From Plutella xylostella (Eukaryota; Arthropoda; Insecta; Lepidoptera; Plutellidae), in NCBI RefSeq assembly GCF_932276165.1, contig NC_064000.1, positions 2,604,001 through 2,668,000 of the forward strand: 64,000 nt of DNA, written 5' to 3'. Below, in pieces: positions 61,005-64,000 of the stretch. Both the position numbers and the translations under genes were made by a program. Position 1 is the first letter of the stretch, and every line of letters starts with the position of its first letter. A model generated the notes under the pieces. The model was given only the letters and a program-made list of their open reading frames with translations. It did not search any database and had not been told where the DNA came from.

Positions 61005-61381
61005 TAAGAAACATCTGAATCTGAAAAATAGTAGGGTTGCTCTGTGACAGAAACAGTGTCAAAAACAGAATATTGGTTCTATGAAGTTGTTATTTTTCTA
61101 AGGATTCATACAAGGAACATCTGAAATCAGTTCAACGTTGTCCTAACGTTGTATCAACATTGGATCAATACTCGCATAGTTTGACAGATAGAGTTGAATT
61201 TTAAAACGTCAGTGAATTGTTATGTCACAATTTTACGATCCGATTTTTCCATTATTATGAATTGATTTGAGGTTTGTATTGGCTCTATTTCTATAAATTT
61301 ATAATTTGTAAACCGACGAAACCTTAAACCGTACCTAACCATCCATTTTCAGGTGTCACATAACAGTTTGATACCTCAAAT
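61005..61381. promoter_or_regulatory. NDUFA10 upstream region
   Basis: About 375 bp between the palindrome and the NDUFA10 start. TTTTCAG before 61355 could be the acceptor of a 5' UTR intron. No TATA box stands out. Without the insertion, the divergent PNO1 and NDUFA10 starts would be only about 500 bp apart. Confidence 0.35.
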
Positions 61382-63510
61382 ATGGCCACTATAGTGCGTA
61401 CCGCATTTGTGAAGATCATCAGCCCTTCGGGGGGCAAGATCGCAGCATGCACATTCATCCAAAGCCGGAACATAAACGGCAAGTCCCTCCGAGAGTCCCT
61501 GCCGCCCCGGCCCCCGAAGCCAGCGCCCTTCGACTATGTCAACAAGGATTACGGTATGATCCGTAGCTGGTTCGACAGAACGACCCACAGACTCGATGAG
61601 AACTCTAAGGTGGTGGTGGTGGAGGGTCCGGTGGCCGCCGGCAAGACGGAGTTCGCGCGCGCGCTCGCCGCTGACCTCGGCATGAAGCACTTCCCTGAGG
61701 CTACAATGGACTACCACTACATCCGGCCCAACGGCTATGACCTGCGGAAGTTCGACGATCAGATCCCGGAAGACACAAGGAGCTATGACCATGTCAACTT
61801 CAACTGTGACCCTATGCACCGCAATGCTGGCGCATTCCAGATTATGATGTACGAGGCTCGCTATGCGCAGTACATTGATGCTCTGGCTCACCTGTTGAAC
61901 ACCGGTGAGGGGGTTGTGTTGGAGCGGTCTCCGTACTCCGACTTTGTGTTCCTAGAGGCAATGTACTCACAGAAGTACATCAGTAAGGGGGTGCGGTCCG
62001 TCTACTACGAGATCAGGAAGAACACTATTGAGGAACTGCTGAGGCCACACCTTGTCATCTACTTGGACAGGCCAGTAGACAATGTAAGTATTTAACATAA
62101 CTGTTGTCCAAAATGTTGTGGACAATGATTATGATGATGTCCAAAATTGATATTCAATGCCAAGTAAGGAGAATGTGTAAAATATTTATCTTTCCAATGT
62201 TACAGTATTACAGTGCTCCGTTAAGCAATGACCAAATACTATATACACGAAAATTATTTATTTAATTAAAAACTCTATTACCTGTATATTATACAAGGAA
62301 GAAGAGATCTGATAAAGAAAAAATGTAAATGGCACATAACAAAAAAAACGTATAAGTAGCCATATATATTTTCAAAATTAAATCACCAGTGAAACTCACC
62401 ACAACAAACCTTACTCTTCACACATTACAGGTCCAAGCAGCGATCAAGGCCCGAGGCCACCCGCACGAGGTGAGCGGCAAGGCGCTGACTCCTGAGTTCC
62501 TCACGGAGATGGAGCGTCTCTACAAGGACAAGTACCTGCGGGACATCTCCACGCACGCGGAGCTGCTGGTCTACGACTGGACCGGCGGTGGTGAAGTTGA
62601 AGTGGTGGGTGTCTTTTATGTTTGCTTGCTTGGTCACATTGAGTTCAGTCACGAAATAACAAAGATAGTTATGATGTTGAGTATAGGTCTATCTGAGCTC
62701 TAATACCACATTATCACACTAGGATAGCTAACAGCAGATACTAGATGTAAGGTGCACGAAAGGAGCCTTCCCAAATGACGTATCAACTGTTATTTGTAGG
62801 TATACATCCACGCTCCCTGGGCAGTCAATGACTGATGCTATTCTGACTGGCTAATCCTTTTACCGGTTATAAACATTCAAGGGTGAGGCCAGACGAGCGT
62901 AATTTTGTGAGTTTTGAGACTTGTGAGTCGCGTATTCTGATGCGCGGGGTCGAGGGGGGCGGGGAAGTTACTCGCTCCCCTCGTCCCCGCGCATACTTTT
63001 CTGCCGGAATACACGACTCACAACTCACAAAATTACGCTCGTCTGGCTTCACCCCAAATGTATGTCAAGAGTCCAGCTATCGATATCGTACGTATCGGAC
63101 AAATACCGATGAAGTGGATGCACTTGTGCTAATTAACATAATATATAAAGAATACTGAATGAGATGCATACGATGCCGAAAGGCGAACGCTTACCTAAAA
63201 AGCTATAGATGTTTAATATTGTGTTTATCACCTACATGCTTAGAATAAGCAGATGCTCCATTTAAACTTAAAAAAACCCTCAATTCCCCCCCAGGTAGTA
63301 GAAGACATAGAGCGTCTCGACTTCGACAAGTACGACGAACGTGAAGAACCCAAGATGAAGGACTGGCGGCTCCCGCGCGAGATGGAGTGGGCGGACAAGC
63401 GCATGACGTACACCAACCACAAGAATTACCTGCTCAATCTGTTCAACGTGGCCCGGACTGATGTGCCGGAGCTGATTATTGGAGCCGATGACGCGTATGC
63501 TAAGGACCAG
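61382..63510 (+). CDS. NDUFA10: NADH dehydrogenase 1 alpha subcomplex subunit 10 (3' partial)
   Basis: Accessory 42-kDa subunit of mitochondrial respiratory complex I, related to deoxynucleoside kinases. Visible exons: 61382-62083, 62431-62604 and 63295-63510, phase 0 at every junction; 364 codons so far. The last visible exon ends KDQ|GTGCGT, so at least one more exon lies beyond the right edge. A basic mitochondrial presequence is followed by PPRPPKPAPFDYVNKDYGMI, a P-loop-like VVVVEGPVAAGKTEFAR (77-93), NCDPMHRNAGAFQIMMYEAR, VVLERSPYSDFVFLEAM and LVIYLDRPVDN. Exon 3 has KDWRLPREMEWADKRMTYTN. Intron 2 contains a 175-bp foldback element. Confidence 0.95.
62881..63055. mobile_element. Foldback MITE in NDUFA10 intron 2
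   Basis: GGGTGAGGCCAGACGAGCGT at the left is mirrored at the right; a second inner pair GCGCGGGG / CCCCGCGC. 175 bp, GC-rich centre. Confidence 0.8.
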
Positions 63511-63634
63511 GTGCGTTATGTTATTATCATCAGGCTCGCTATCGCAAACTTGTTTTGACAACGATTTTCGGATACAAATGTGTTGAATTTAAATGTTACT
63601 TCGTTTTGAATTCGCGATAGGGACCCGGCAGTCT

Positions 63635-63800
63635 GACATAGGCCTCTGCCAAGAAGCGCTTAAAACACTTGTCCTCAGAATTAGGGTTCCAGTCGCTACA
63701 GTACTAACTAGTGATATTGTGTTACGCCTTTGTGAAATGGTGGTAGACTCAGCATCGTGTATCCCGGCATTAGGTCGTTGGTCCAGTGGGCGGGAGGGTG
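63635..63800 (+). repeat. Decayed interspersed repeat (ACATAGGCCTCT family)
   Basis: TGACATAGGCCTCTGCCAAG and GGTCCAGTGGGCGGGAGGG parallel the segment at 53882-53990 (GGACATAGGCCTCTCCCAAG, AGTCCAGCGGGCAGGAGGG). Confidence 0.6.
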
Positions 63801-64000
63801 TGCAGCATTGTCCGATTACTAGCTGACAATTATGAGATATGTAGTTAGACTCCTAAAGACAGTATCATCAAACAGGAGACCTGACTTGCTTGATTAAATT
63901 CACCATGGTGATAAATCCTAGTTCATCTTCAATCTTGGTCACCGACTCCCCTATAAAGATATGTATTATAAATCTACCCATTAAATAAAATGATATCTTT

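Noticed and set aside
58669..61018. Open frames rich in Arg, Ala and Ser on both strands
   Set aside because: They come from the GAGGCGAG-rich ends of the Harbinger-like units and duplicate across the palindrome.
1..64000. CRISPR arrays, bacterial operons or phage genes
   Set aside because: Spliced genes, insect families and transposon content show a eukaryotic chromosome; no regularly spaced repeats were seen.

Overview
The window is nuclear DNA from an insect, most likely a moth or butterfly (Lepidoptera). The genes are split by short exons with GT-AG introns. The introns and gaps are full of DNA transposons, MITEs and non-LTR retrotransposon pieces. The encoded families include pacifastin-type protease inhibitors, which are typical of arthropods. 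Exon boundaries below were read by eye from splice sites and reading-frame phase; there is no transcript support.

Layout. (1) 2.5-9.7 kb, + strand: GMP reductase (GMPR), with the first coding exon missing, probably off the left edge. (2) 11.0-41.0 kb: a cluster of four pacifastin-like genes. Gene D (11.0-11.8 kb, +) encodes a short acidic protein with two degenerate domains. Gene C (12.1-14.5 kb, -) packs about 13 domains into one 2.07 kb exon. Gene B (15.1-19.2 kb, -) has 6 coding exons and 5 domains. Gene A (22.1-41.0 kb, -) has about 15-16 coding exons and 11 domains, mostly one per exon, plus an 11.8 kb first intron filled with transposons. (3) 43.0-45.8 kb: a 5'-truncated LINE split by a hAT MITE. 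(4) 51.1-55.9 kb, +: EIPR1/TSSC1, a WD-repeat protein. (5) 57.4-58.6 kb, -: PNO1, a ribosome assembly factor. (6) 61.4 kb to the right edge, +: NDUFA10, a complex I subunit, with its 3' end off the window.

Mobile DNA explains most of the rest. There are two 1.41 kb P-element-like copies with perfect 8-bp target duplications and opposite orientation. A 2.29 kb palindrome of PIF/Harbinger-like units lies between PNO1 and NDUFA10. There is a deleted piggyBac, several IS630/Tc1-type derivatives, foldback elements and about ten small MITEs, many flanked by TTA/TAA. GMPR (purine salvage), EIPR1 (endosomal/Golgi trafficking), PNO1 (40S biogenesis) and NDUFA10 (respiration) are unrelated housekeeping genes. 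The pacifastin cluster is the lineage-specific part: secreted multi-domain inhibitor precursors, probably acting in haemolymph on proteases of immunity, moulting or reproduction (family-based inference).

The observations most worth following up are: the pacifastin cluster, with two phase-compatible alternative linker exons and varied predicted reactive sites; the repeated duplication of exon ends together with their splice donors in three introns of EIPR1; and the palindromic Harbinger array in the PNO1/NDUFA10 intergenic region.
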